A DNA stretch of 64,000 nt from Copromyces sp. CBS 386.78 (taxonomy: Eukaryota; Ascomycota; Sordariomycetes; Sordariales; Sordariaceae). Under the pieces are notes generated by a model. It worked only from the letters and a program-made list of their open reading frames with translations. It was not told the origin of the DNA and made no database searches. Location of the stretch: the NCBI GenBank assembly GCA_030685235.1, contig MU839088.1, positions 186,001 through 250,000 of the forward strand, given 5' to 3'. Numbering within the stretch: the stretch's first letter is position 1; each line of letters opens with the position of its first letter. Of this stretch, positions 48,149 through 62,243 are shown piece by piece. Both the position numbers and the translations under genes were made by a program.

Positions 48149-51100
48149 CGCCGGCCGCTCTTGCTCCAGGCACCGTCACTTTTCGGATTTGGCAACCCAG
48201 ATCTCTCACAAGAGTGGAAGGTGCAAATCTCAGACAGCATCCGTGGACCGTGAACTGTGGTGCCCTGTACTTGCACTTTTCTCGGTTTCTGTTGATACCC
48301 GTAACTTCCATTCTTGTCCAGACGCCAGTCGACCTTCCTTGGGTCCATTGGCTTGGCTTCGCTCTTCTCACTTGAATTTTTAAATTTTTTTATTTTTTTT
48401 ATTTTCCCCATTCCTGATGATGACGCTGCCAATGTTGCAATGTCACTCACCAAAGGAGCCAGCGCGGGGCGCAATGTGGAATCCATCTTTTTTTCCTGGT
48501 CCCCTCCACCCGTCTCCCGAATCCCGACATCCGGAACGTCTGTCACTCGCTCCCTGGCCCATCCTGTCCAGCGCTTGGCCAAAAAGGTTTCAGTTCCGTT
48601 ATCTTATCGGACATTGAAGTTCCCGTCTCCAACCTTCCCGTCGTCTTTCCTTCGATTCCATTTCTTACAAGGAACACAAACTCAATCTGACCAAAAAAAA
48701 ACCATCACAGCGCAACGGTGAACGGAGCATCGCCCCAATCTGGTCAACCTTGAACCTGGCTTCCAGCTCGACAACCCCCCCTTGGAATTGTTCGAGATCT
48801 GTTTATTCTCCTTGAGGCTATCGATACCGCAATGTCGACAACGGCCACGATGGTGGTTAGCGGCGCATCTTGTTAGTGACAGGACGGAAGGACGGGATGC
48901 AGACATGGGCCGTCTTGTGGGCAGATGCTTCAGTCGGGCCAGGAACGGCCAGGGCCCTAGGGGCGGCGATTGACGAACCACGATTGTCCATGGCCATGTG
49001 GCGCCCCGAGATCAGCTGGCATGATCCGCCTTGATCGGCTCTAGGATTCATCAGACTCCATGCATGGTCAGGAACAAGCAACGAAACCTTCAACAGTCGT
49101 CCTCCCAATTATACACCTACCTGGCCTTGGCACCCACTCACGTCAGTCTAGACAATGTCATTGAGGCTGAACATACAACACTCGGTGCCAACATTCGTTG
49201 CTCGATCCTACACAGTACGCAACCACCCAGACCACACGCGCATGCCTATACGGTCTATACGACCTGAAAACCAAAAGTGTGTTTTGGAAAACACCACCAC
49301 CATCGCCACACACCTTCACCGACCCTCGGACACTTACACACAGCACCGGTATACGGGATGTCTGCACCAAACAATCCCTCTCTGCAGTCTACGCATGCCT
49401 CTACCTTACAGTACACTGCTTGATAACACCAGGCTTGAAGTCCGGAGCGTTACGAAACATACATTGTTACAAGCGCGGCATCTCGCGTCATCATATGGTA
49501 CAACTGCCACTTCCAACATAGTCTTATCAATCCCTCCACTTGCCTCAGACCTTCTTTACCTCACCGACTCTATCTCGCCTTGCTCAGCATGGTCTGGGAG
49601 CCATCTCCATGGGTCAACCTTAGCAGTCCGCCAAACCTGAGACGCGCCATTCAGCAGTGCTCCAGCGGCTCGCGCGGATTGCGTCAACTCGTTCTACCGG
49701 ACTGTTCCTTGTCCGGTGGACTTTGCGGTGTCCGAGACAATATCTTGACTTTTATCCACAATCAGCCTAGCCGTGGCGCCTGTTGTGCGGTCCAAAATGG
49801 CTGATCGGTGTGGAGGTTGGTTGGAACGGAGGTCCACCGTGCCCCCTCTCGTCTTCCTACATGCCTAGGGTAGGTAACCCGCCTGGTGTTGCTTCTGGTC
49901 TTCACGCCGCTATAGCAACACCATCCAAGTATTTACCTGCTGCATACACACCAACCGCTTGCCCTTGGTCTAGCAGGCATCCTGTCGTCTTCCGTACACG
50001 CACCACATGAGTCTGGGATGACAGGGCTGTAGTCACCACGACTGGTTGACCGATGCGTGCTCACCCCTTGAGATTTTATGCAATGGGAACCCTCGATGAG
50101 ACGAACTAAAACCGCCATGTAACACTATTTACATTTCGTCTTGCTCATGGCGGACTCCCATTTGCATTGACTAGCCAGTGACAACCTCCAGTTCACAACA
50201 CAACTGCTAGTTTCCACACTCGAGCGTGACGACAACCGCCTGGACAGGCCATCACCGCCGTCGTCACTACAGGGCGAACAAGACCAATGACAGGACAGCA
50301 AAGGACATGTGTTGCCGAGACACAAGCCTAGGGTACAGTCACTATACCAAGTACGTCGATCTATTAGGAAGGAGCTCGAAAGTTACCATTGCTTACGGGC
50401 ATCATAATGGCACTACACACGGGTTTCCGGACCGCAAGTCAAAAAGGTCACATTCTGATCAATTCAGCCTCTCGTCAAAGACTCTTCCGGTTCTCCTCGA
50501 GATGGGACATTGCCATTGCCTTGACGGGGGTTGGTCACGTTGTTGAAGGATGCATCGGCGGATGAAAACGCCCGGCATACCTACTGCCCGAAGCATCCTC
50601 CTGCAGATCGTACAGAGCGCCTACGAACATAGCTTTAAGCCCCCATCACGGCAATCGCCGTCTACGGCCTGCACTTAAGTATCTTCAACTGACTCTGTGG
50701 GCATGCGGGCCGTAAGGGGTACCTACATGACCACCTTCACCGTCCATTACAGACCGATGTTGGGCATCAATGCAACCACAGATCTTCGGCGTCGGTCCCG
50801 GTCTCCTCAGCCGGTGCCATGGTGAAGCCGCCGTACACCTTGGTCATGCTCTGGCGAGTCTATTGTCAGAATATGCCGAGTGGCTACAATACTACACTTC
50901 ATACTTACCACAAACAGACACGTATTCTGTAGGTCATGGGCTGTGGTAGTGAAACATGTTACCCCATGTTTACAACAAAAGCAAGGTAGGGAGACGATCA
51001 TTACGCATTCACAGGTATCAGATCATGATCCCACCCTCCTTCTTCCAAGTGGAAAGATGGTCTGTTTGCTGGTTGGGAGCGGACATCAAAACATGATCTG

Positions 51101-51589
51101 GCCGTGGCCGAACTTGCCTCGTTGCAATTCTACTATGATTTAGTTGAGTCATTGACAACACTCTGAATGGGCCATGGCACGCAGCATGCGAATTTCCCAG
51201 GCAACACCCCTGATCCATTATCGGTTTTTGCTTTTCTATCGTCTTTGCCATTCTAGCTTGGCATCAATTTACTGTCTATCTCGTAACCATTCCTATGTCC
51301 ATGTCTCAGACGGCATGCAGATTATGCTTGTAATCTGCTTTGCTGCGCGTTGTTGTGGTGCTCTAATTGCCAACCAGTTACTGCCTCAGACAGCGACACA
51401 TGGCACTCCTTGCTTATTTCCTCCTATTTGTTGCAATTATAACCTGTCTTAGTGCGGGAGGGACGGGAGGTCCCATATGTCGGTCAATGGTGTCTCTGAA
51501 GAGAGAAGAAAAAGAAGAAAGATTTCCGGTGATAGTTTATCCAGCCACTCGCAACTCTCAAAGCCTATGCGTATATCTCCCCACCCATC
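48149..51589. other. Gene-poor intergenic stretch
   Basis: About 3.4 kb of normal-composition DNA between the Copia element and the transporter 3' end. I see no protein domain, tRNA or 5S gene. Open frames are short and overlap on both strands. An unannotated non-coding transcript cannot be excluded. Confidence 0.4.
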
Positions 51590-54500
51590 TTAGGAGCGGG
51601 CTGCAAATCTGCTTCTGGCCCGTATCCTCTTTCCGAACACAAAGAAAATGTACGGGAAAGGCATCATCCCCAGGGTAATGAAGGCGATGAGGGCCGTGGC
51701 CCACTGGAAGCCAAGCTTCTCGTACATTTGGATTCCAAACAATGGGAAGGCAGCTGTATTCAGGTGTCAAAAAGTCAGCATAAAAGCCCATGTCGAGAAA
51801 CAAAGCACCAGACACAAGGTGTCATGGCGGTTTGAACCCGGAAAATCCAGCTGAAAGGAAGAGCGGCAGATGCATGTCCTGGACGCTGCTGGGCCGGTGC
51901 CACCAAGACACACACCGACACCCCCAACGCTGCATAAACGACACATACGCCGGGGTCTATGTTAACTTGAGACTTACCTGCAAAAGAGCATCGCACAAGA
52001 GCATTTGCGGCTAAGGCACTCGCTGCGTATCGCGGGTATGCGTCAACCTGTATACGAAACGCCTTCTTGTCAGCACTGCTACTTTGCCCAATCTTTGCTT
52101 TCGCTTTCTGCCCAATCCGATGCCTTCAATGACACTCCATATCTCTGCGTGTATGGTGTGCGTACACGGCAGGATAGTTGTCGTTTTGTACTCCCCACCT
52201 CTTCTTTTTATTCTCCCTCTTGTGACGGACACCCACACAACCCTTCTTCACCTTGGCCATTCAAGTGAGCAAGGAGAGGTCAGGTATGAGGTCACGGGAA
52301 GGGAAAGTCAAAAGGGAGGCAAAATATCAACCCCATCCAGTAACGATCACAACATCATGCTTTTGACATGATATGACATGACATGGCATGATGGGTGATG
52401 CTGGCATTCTTCCCCATTTTGATATTCCCCCCACACAAGAGGTGTTTCTTTTGTTCGGGGCTGTTTTTGGGGTTGGAAAGGCGAACCTAGCCGCACTTAC
52501 CAAGAACGTGAAGATGCCGGTGAAGGCGAACGACATGCTATATGCAAGACAAGTCAGGACCGGTTAGCGACATCATGGAACCTTGCAGACGCGAGATTAA
52601 CAACAACCGGGGGCGGGAGGGAAAAAGAAAAGAGCAAGTGGAAAATGGGGAAAAAGGAGAGAGGTAGAGCGTGCAAGCCTTAAACCAGCCATTTGCCCTT
52701 CTCAGCATTAACTTTGACCAAGCCCATGACTAAGGCTTTGGGCCTCGGAGAAAGACGAGACAGAGAGTCGGGGGGAGAAAACCAGAACACGAAATACAGA
52801 GTCCGAGAAGTTCTCGGTCGGTTTCTGCGGCAATCGGCCTGGTAGCAGGATTACTACGCCGTCCACGTACTCCCCAACCACTTCTACCCCAGACCATGAC
52901 CAGGCTTAGTCAGTGAAACTGGGGAAAGGAGGCTGAGGGTGGGTGGGTGTCAGTTGACGCACCATCCTACGCGCCATGTCTCTCAGTGTTGTCCCCACAC
53001 CCTTCTTTGTCTTCCTCTCTCTCCACTGTCTCTCTTTCAAACACGCAAGCAGGCGGAATATTGGCCTTCCGAGCAGAACCCATGAGGCCAACTCCCCTTT
53101 CACTGCAACTAAAGCCCTTTTGATCATGAATTTTCCCGCGGCAAGAGCAACGTTGATGGATGACGGGATAAACCAAGCAACGCACAGCAGAAAGGGAAAC
53201 ACAAGGCAAGTACTTACCCCAGACCAAAGATCGACGACCCAATGATAGGTACGATCCAATGCACCCATGGGTACGTGCTAAACCCGAACATGAACAGACC
53301 GCCCGTGATGAGCGGGGCGCCCACAATCACGGGCGGCAGCTGGTCCTCGGGCTCGCCCTTCATGATGCCCGTCTTCTTGAATCGCTTCTCGGCCAGCCCA
53401 TTTCTAACGCGCGTCCAGAGGGGAGTGATGGAGCAGCCCAGGACCATGGACACGCCGAGGCCCATGAAGGTGAGTCCGACCTGCCAGAGATTGAAGCCGT
53501 AGTTGGTGCGAAACACGAGGGGGAAGGCACCGAAGAAAAGATACAAAACGCCCAGGAGGACAGCCGTGTAGATGTCTAGGATGAGACACATGGGCTCAAG
53601 CAGGAGGAGCTGAAACGGTCGCAGGAGGGAGTTGCCAACGGTGGAGGCGACGGACTTGGTGGTGCGCTCGATGGGGGCGTGCCAGCGGTTGTCGCCGGTA
53701 GTCTTTCGGAGATTGGCGGCCTTGCGCTTTAGGAGGACGGGGTCTGTGTGGAGAAAAAAAGGGGGTGGTGAGTAAGAATGTAAGTCAGGGGGTTTGTTTA
53801 CTTTTTCCTTCTTTCAGTTTCCTTGTCTTGGCTCCTCCGTTTCTAGGGCCCGCAGCGGTCTCTTCTTTCTTGCTTCGTCGTGTGAAGCTTTCTTTCCACC
53901 TCAACCGCAGAGCCAGAATTGCGCCTCTGACCTTGCTTTTCTGTGGCCTCAGAGATTTCACGATGTGATTCAAAAGGAATGGGGAAAGACCTACGATAAG
54001 TTTCCGGCACTAAAACCACCACGCAAACCAGCAACACTCCAGCGAAAATAATCAAGAAGTAATGCGTCCACCTCCAGCTGGTGAAAGTGTTGATCAGTCC
54101 TCCTACCAGCGGCCCCGTTGACGGTCCAATAAACGGCGACAACGCAAAGATGGCCATGGGCAACTGGAACTTATCCCTGGTGAACAAATCGCCCACCGTG
54201 CCGCCAGAGACACTCAAAAAGGCACTGCCCGCCAGACCCTGGAAAAACCTCGCAATAACCATGGTCTGAATGTTCTTGGCCACCGCACTAGGGATCAACC
54301 AGATCAAAAACCCGGCAAACGAGCAAATGTAGATGGGCCTCCTCCCATAAAACTCGGCCAGCGGCGACCAGAACGGACCCAGAGCGATACCCAGCACGAA
54401 GAACGAGAGGCCAAGCGTCGCTACTATGCGACTGCAGTGGAACTCGGCGTTCATCTGCGTGTACGTGGCCGTATAGATGGCTGAGGCGTGCGTCACGGCG

Positions 54501-55084
54501 AAAGAGCCGGCACTCAACACCGCGATGATGATCCACTTCCGCCAGGTTGCCAAGCTCCGCGGGTTCAGAGGGTCCGAGTCACCTCCTTCCCAGCTGACCT
54601 CAAAGCGCTTCTCCTCGTCGACCGTCTCGCCGGCGCCTTCGCGGGCCGCCGCTTCTTCATCCGCATCGTCCTCCTTCTCGGCTTCGTCTTCTAGGTCGTC
54701 TACCCCGAAACCGTTGTTGGAGCGCGAGCGCGAAATGTGGCTGAGGGTGGCACTATTGTGACTTTGCCGGCTCATGGGTCGGGGTTGATGCGGCTGCGAT
54801 TGGGGACGGGTTGATATGGGCGCGAAACCGACGTCGTCATCTGTTTGAGATGAGGCTGATGAGGAGTCGAGATCCTTCTCCTTGTCCTTCTCGTTATGAC
54901 CTGCCGCTGTAGCTGCCGATGCCGTGTGAGAGGCCTGGGGCGTGGTTGAGCCGCTTGTTCCATGACTACCGCTGAACTGTCCCTTTTCGAGATCTACGTC
55001 ATGTGTCGTCGGATGGTTGATCTGAGTCGCATCTGAATGGGGGTGAGTGGCGTGGTGGTTTTCCACCTTTTCTCGTTCGTTCAT
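51590..55084 (-). CDS. MFS transporter, DHA1-type, long acidic N-tail
   Basis: The gene encodes a 628-residue plasma-membrane drug/proton-antiporter-like transporter of the major facilitator superfamily. The substrate is unknown. Polyamine, drug and toxin exporters share this architecture. Five exons are inferred: 55084-53995, 53743-53218, 52537-52501, 52047-51978 and 51753-51590. All phases agree. The first 170 residues are a Ser/Asp/Glu-rich cytoplasmic tail. Membrane helices start near WRKWIIIAVLSAGSFAV. Family motifs include PFWSPLAEFYGRRPIY, LVPETY, FTGIFTFL, VDAYPRYAASALAANALVR and AAFPLFGIQMYEKLG. It ends in KRIRARSRFAARS. The conserved DAYP-AASALAAN block is split among tiny exons of 37 and 70 bp. 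Introns of 251, 680, 453 and 224 bp are long for this kind of genome. Confidence 0.88.
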
Positions 55085-56805
55085 CGTGTCCTACTTGCGC
55101 TGGCGTTGCGCAATCTGCCGCCGAGGAATATGGTTCGTCGTTTTGTCGCTTTCTGTCTCCCTTTTGTGGTTTAGCAGATGTCAACCGGTGAGATGGGCCT
55201 TGAATAGTTCACCAGGTTGGTCCTAGCCTGTTGGTTGCTGTGATGTCGTTAAGTTCTGCTTCCGTTGATTATTGCGTTTTATATCAAAGACTGAGGTCGC
55301 CGTTATAGAATTGCACTTCGGTATTCCTAGGATTTCTATCTGGGAACGAGATGATACAACTGTTGTTGGGCCCACAGGTCATTGGTGTCCGGGCAATCGT
55401 ACCCGGTGAGAGGATCAAAGACTTGTTCCTTTCATCAACACACAGTCGGAGGGGTTTCAGGATGGCAGTTAACCGGTGAGTTGGGATGCCGAAGGATGCT
55501 GAAGGATGAAAAGAATAGACGTATGTAGGAACGGATAGAAGAAAAATCATGAACAGGAAGAGAAAAAGAAACAACGAGCCAACTACCGCTTTTTCTTCCA
55601 GGGTTTGCAGAAAGGAGGGGGACGGTGGACGGGGATGGTTACCCCGGGTTTAAAGTTTCGGACCGAACTATCAACTAAATAGTATTAGTTTCGTGAAGTC
55701 CTCTTTCCCTCTTTCGGTCGGTCGTGACATCCCAAGTGGGAATGGCATATGGCACATTGCGCGAAGTGATTAATAATGCTTCTGTTAAGTTTTCCTTTTG
55801 GGTTCCTGTGTTTTTTCACACCGCGTTTACAACGAATTACCAATTCTGTAAGCTAGCAAAAGCTAGAGATGCTGGGGAACCATGCTGCCGGGAATATCTT
55901 CTTCCAGCTAAATTCCTGGTGTGTTCAATCCAGTCCCCCTTGAGTACAGTAACCAGCCACTCTGTAAGCTGGTTGAAGGAAGCAACATAAAGAAAAAAGA
56001 GGAGGAGGCAGCAGGTACTGTACCAACCTAACCATGAAGTGATGTAATCGATACAAGGGTCCGAGTAATTTTCCAAGTGGATCAGCGGTTGGAACTTCCC
56101 AAAATTGACCTAGGAGAAGTTGGAGAAGGCGCGCGGGAAAGAAATGCGAGCAACATTGGTAATCGGCCTGTCAGTTTCTCTCCAAGATCGCTCATTCTAC
56201 ATAGACTAGACTTTAGCTGCGGATTGGGCGACAAGCCAACCACAGCTCTAGGATCTGATGCCAACTCCATCTAACAAGTCCGACTTTTCACTTGTCTGCC
56301 TTGACCTACCTCCTTCATCTTCCTGCCGTAATGCTCATTGCGAGGTAGTCGAATCCATTAATGACTGAAGATAGGGCGGCAGATAGTGCTTAAGGCCTGT
56401 TCGGTTTCGAGCCCGCTCCGGTTTCCAAAAATGGGCTGAAAAGCGATGGAAAGGGTGGTTGGTTTTGTTATTCTAGTTGTAGAAGGGAGAAGGAAACAGA
56501 AAGAAAGGTAGCCTAGAAAATGACTGCAGTACGGAAATAAACGAGCCTCAACTGAGTGAAAGTAAAGCTTGCGGCTGGTCGGCGCGCTGTCATTATGATC
56601 AGGGTTTCACGGGGCGACCCGGCGTTAGGTATGGGTGAGGAATTGTCTAGTTGTACGAAGAGGGAGGAAAGGAAGTGTGCGCCAGCCAGGCCCAATATGG
56701 GGGGGCCTGGAACGCATAGGGCGCGTGGCCACGTGACTGCTGCTTGCCAGAGTCTGGCTGGCAACACCCTCTCTCAGTAGGTAATCGACTGCCTGCTTGC
56801 TCTCA
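55085..56805. other. Intergenic between transporter promoter and mdm1 3' end
   Basis: It holds the transporter 5' flank and the mdm1 3' flank. No gene is supported. Short frames lack domains. Confidence 0.45.
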
Positions 56806-59800
56806 TTACCCCCCTGGATGCTGCTGCTGCTTCCTGCCCTGGTTTTCGCCGAACAGAATATCGATGATTTCGTCTAGGAACGTGAACGCCAGATGCGCAC
56901 TGAATAAGTACACCAGGTTAGCCCATGAACTTCCGCCACCACGCACAATAAAGGTTAGGGGTAGCAAAAAACTCACTTCAAGCGCTCATTATTAAACGTC
57001 GCAAAAATTCTCCTGCTCGCAGCCTGCGCATTGAGCCGTCCCACTACACTCGCCGCCAAATCCGGTACCAGCGTAGCGAGCATCAGACTCGCCTCCGTTT
57101 TCGTGCGTGCCTTCTCCTGCGCCGTCCGCGGGGTTTTGTTAGTCGGCAGCTCGCCACCGGGCCACATGCCGTCTTTGACAAGACTAATATACCGCAGCAG
57201 CGCGTCCTCGGCCACCAGCATCCGGACGTTGTCGCGCAGCTTGCGCTCGATCGTACCCCCCAAAAGCTGGTGCAGCACCACGACGACGGCCCGCCCCCGG
57301 AGCCAGTTGTTACCGCGATTCAGCTCGAAGACCTCGAGAAAGATGTCGCAGATGGGCTTGACGAAGGGCTCGAGTTCCTTGTCGTTGGTGAGCTCGAACG
57401 CGTTCAGCTCGGCCTCGGCCTCGGCGGCCGTGACTACGTCGTCGCCCCCGGCTCCGGCTGCACTGGCGGCCGCCAGTTGTTGGTTGGTGGCTGCGGCTAG
57501 GAGATTCTGCCCGGCTAGCGAGAGCTGGTCGAGCACTGGAATGTTGCCAAGTATGTCCTCCATGCCGTCGGCGACCGAGTCGTAGAGACGAGTCATCATG
57601 TCCTTTTTGCTGTCTTCTTGTGACGAGGTTTGACCCTGGGTCGTGGCGGGCGTGATGGCACTTTGGGAGAGAAATGTTCGGAGTTCCCGGCTGTGGCAAA
57701 CGTCTGGGAGTTGAAGGAGTTGGTTGAGATACTTCTCGAGTGCGACGCGCCGCTTCTGCAAAAAGTCGTTTTGTAGCTTCATCACCATGCGTCGCCGGGG
57801 GAAGTCCAGGTTGCGAACGGACGGATACTGTGACCGCAGTTTTTGATGGAGCTCGAGAAACTCGCTGTAACGACGGGTGATGGTCCATGTTGCTGCTGGC
57901 ATCTTTTCTCCAGCATTCCGCAGCACTTCAATGGCGTACATGGCGAATTCTTTCCCATCCTCTTCTCGGCCGACATGGATGTTCTTAATCTTGATTGTGG
58001 ACCGGCCATAAAGACTGTTATCACTCTCCTGAATGACATATTGCTGTCGTTGCAACTCCTTCCTTCTAATTTCTCTTTGTAAACTTGCCTTCGACTTTCG
58101 AAGGATCCTCAGCTCGGCCGTGTTATTTGTTAGTTCAGCCTTCTTTAGCAGGGAGTCCACGACAGCATCTTGAGCGACCAGGCGATCGATATCATTGCTG
58201 AGAACGGTGATTGCCTCCGCTAACCCGAGGTCGCCAGGCGCTGCCTCATGAACCTCATCAATCTCGTCTTCATCTTTGTTCTCGTCAGAATATCCATGCT
58301 CATCCGACAGAAACCTGTTCTCATCTGCAAACAGATCGTCGTCGATAAAGACGCCTATACGAGACGCAGCGCTCACAAGACCAAGCGATGCTAGACTGGG
58401 CTTCTCCGGCTCTCTCGCTGTCATCGGTCTCGGCATGTCAGCGGAACTCCTACTGGGTCGCCCCAGATCAACAGAGCCGTGATTGGAGCGTGGTGTAGCA
58501 GACATTGCTCTCGTAGGTCCGGATCTTGGTGGCGACGTAAAAAGATTTGGGCTGTTCCCGTCGTCGCCAAAAAGGGATGCACGTAGATCCTCTGCCGTTG
58601 GCGGCTGGCTGTCCTCCATAATATTATTTAGAGCCTGCTCCATCGCCTGAACGACACGAGTATCAGGCACTGGCGGTGCTGGCTCCTGATCGAGGCTCTG
58701 TACCGAATCGGCCAAGCCATCTTCGCCCAGATCATCGTCGTCAAACATGGGTGTGGCGGATGAATCGTCTTCCATAGACCGACGAGTTCCCATTAAAGCA
58801 TCAATGCTTTGAGCCCCTGCCCGTAGGTCAAGAGCTGACCCGGCGCCCCTGTTGCCGGAACCAGGAGGAAGACGAAGGGCCATGCGTAGCTGAGGATTTG
58901 GCTTGGCGGTAAATGAGGATGCTCTGGCAACTGAAGGCCCGGCCGGTGATGGCCCAGAAACATTTGGTGCCACCATGCTCTTTGACGCCTCCTCGGAAGC
59001 CAGCGCTTTGTAAAACAAGTCAGACTTTTTGAAGTTCCCAAAATGCTTTGCCTTCATTTCCTCCAGCACTGCGCTTTGAGCCCGCAGAACAGCCCTTCGT
59101 GCCTTGTAATATTGTTCAGGCGACGCTCTTCTTCCTGCTCTGAGAAATTCCTGAATAGTCCGCTTGGACGACTCTGGGACTTTTAGCTCGGGCCTCGAGA
59201 GATACGCAGCTTCAATTTGAGCGAGATCCAAGCGATCCGAGTCCGTCCAGGGCGGAAGCTGCAACGGAAGCTGTTCTCCTTCTGGTCCGTCGTCCTCAAG
59301 CGGATTACGGAACCCGTCCACGACAAGCCAGAACTGAACCAAGGGCATGAGGCGTTGCCTATCCATGTACTCCATGAAATAGGACAAACTCGAAGGATCA
59401 CGCAAGACATCCGTCAGTGAAGCATTCTCCAGACGAGACACGGTTGGTGTTGGCAAAGCTGTATTTTGTGGTGGGAGAGCCCGCCGATCCCCACCGGCTG
59501 CCAAGTGATGGACCTTTTGGTCGAGCAGTCTCTTTCCCATCTCAAGACGACGCAAGTAGACCTGGTCGACATTCTCCTGCTGAGAATCTCGCTTGAGCTG
59601 GATAGCAACTTCGCTCCGGAACCGCCTCGCATCTGAGAGGTTGGTGGTTTTCCGAATGGCACGGATGAACTTTTCGAACTTCCTCTCGTTATCGCCCGGA
59701 ATCAGTCGAGGAAATGCCACAGGTTTGCTGACCCTTGGCGCTGGCGAAGCGTGCTGGTCCAGAGCCGCCCGAAGCTTGCGGACCGTCGAACGATCCTGAA

Positions 59801-60677
59801 GCATGCTCCTCCCGTAGTTCTCCATCAGTTGATTCCAGGTATCGGGATCGGAAAGCATTTGCATGATGGGGAACATGATAGCGCAGGCGGTGATCTCGCG
59901 GACGATGGAGGAAACTGCGCCGGAAGCTAACATGCTCTTGGGCAGGATCTTGGGCAGGATCCTCAACATGACCTTTCGGAGGTAGTCTTGCTGAGTCGTT
60001 TTGGTGTCGGAAAAGGACAAAGTGGCGGCCGGATGGAGCCTGCCATTTTTGTATTTGGACGCAATCGCCAGGTCCAGTTCATCCGTCTCCGTTACTGATC
60101 GGTTCAGTTTGCGCCCCCTGACCGACTTCTCGGCCTCGTACACATCGCGGAAATGGGCCGTCAGGATGGGCACTAAACGAGTGGTGAGGATGGTAGCGAG
60201 GTCTAGCTGCACAAGGCGGTCCCGGACGGCCAAGATGGCGCCCCGTATGGCCTTGTCCACCTCATCGGCAAAGACGGGGTTCTTGCTAATGCTCGAATAC
60301 CAGACTTGGATGAAATCGCGGATGACGTAGCCCAGAACCTCGTCGAGAGCTGCCGAGACCTTGGGCGACTCGGGGTAGAGCGGTGCTTTGGTGGACGTCT
60401 GGCGTGCCCGGAGAGCGGCCACCTCCTTCGACCAAATGCCCGGGGCAATGAAGGCGGCGCCATGGGGTCGTGGTGATCGTCGGAGTCGGCGGTGATGTGG
60501 TCCACGAGAGGTAAGCACGAGCAAGGCGAGCAGGCCGACAATAGTAACGAGGACGCCGGCGGCAAAGGCGTAATTAGCCCAGCGGATGGCGGGGAACCAA
60601 TGGACGGCATATCCCCAGGAAATGAAAGCAGCAATCGCAGCAAGGGCTATGTCTCTCCCTCGAAGAGCCATTGCCAT
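56806..60677 (-). CDS. mdm1: Mdm1/SNX13-like PXA-RGS-PX-nexin protein
   Basis: The product is a 1,264-residue sorting nexin of the Mdm1/SNX13-14-25 group. These tether the ER to the vacuole/lysosome and bind phosphoinositides. The N-terminus has two hydrophobic segments (about 8-25 and 32-56) for ER anchoring. PXA follows (about 108-300), then an RGS-like domain (about 418-560, with SLSYFMEYMDRQ), an acidic linker, PX (about 890-1005, with TRRYSEFLELHQKL and FPRRRMV) and nexin-C (about 1100-1255). Exons are 60677-56977 and 56899-56806. The first exon would appear to end in a TGA stop after NNERLK, but that TGA lies inside a GTGAGT splice donor. Splicing restores the conserved end NAHLAFTFLDEIIDILF and a short Gln/His tail. 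GCTAAC branch point and CAG acceptor support this. Confidence 0.92.
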
Positions 60678-61243
60678 ACTCCAGCGCAGACATTTGGCGC
60701 TTGTCGTCGCCGCATGGTTTTATCGCCAGCTCGATCTGGAAGTGGTTCGGTGTGAGGAGTGCGGTCGCGAGTGAGGCAGGCGGGGGGGTTGGGCCATACC
60801 TAGTTGTTCGTGGGCTGTTTAGTAGAGCTCTCTACTGGACGCTAACACTACCAGCGGGTCCATTACCGCTGCCAAGCTAATCCGCGTTAGACACGCCAGA
60901 TGGCCAGCCGCCAAGAGGGTTCTCCAGGGTCCAGTTCACGGTGGACACCGTTACACCACCTGTTCAAGTTGAGCTTCTGTATTTTACGCGTAAAGTTTCA
61001 TGCTCTTGTCCGTAACCCAAGTGGGGGTCAGTTGGGGTCATTTACTGTAAAGACGTGCCGCTTCTCCATCACCAGCCATATCATGAACACCCGACACAAC
61101 ACACCCAATCATAGGGCACCATATAGAGGCTCGTGTCAAGGTGGTTTTCTCTTGTAGTAACCAAAGGAATGTGGGTATCATCAACATTTTGCATTTTGGC
61201 CGCATCTATAGCCTCCTTTCCATGTCCATGTCCCAGAGCGCGC
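60678..61243. other. mdm1 promoter and trm8 3' flank
   Basis: Spacer between two minus-strand genes. No coding region is supported. Confidence 0.5.
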
Positions 61244-62243
<1,000 letters not shown>

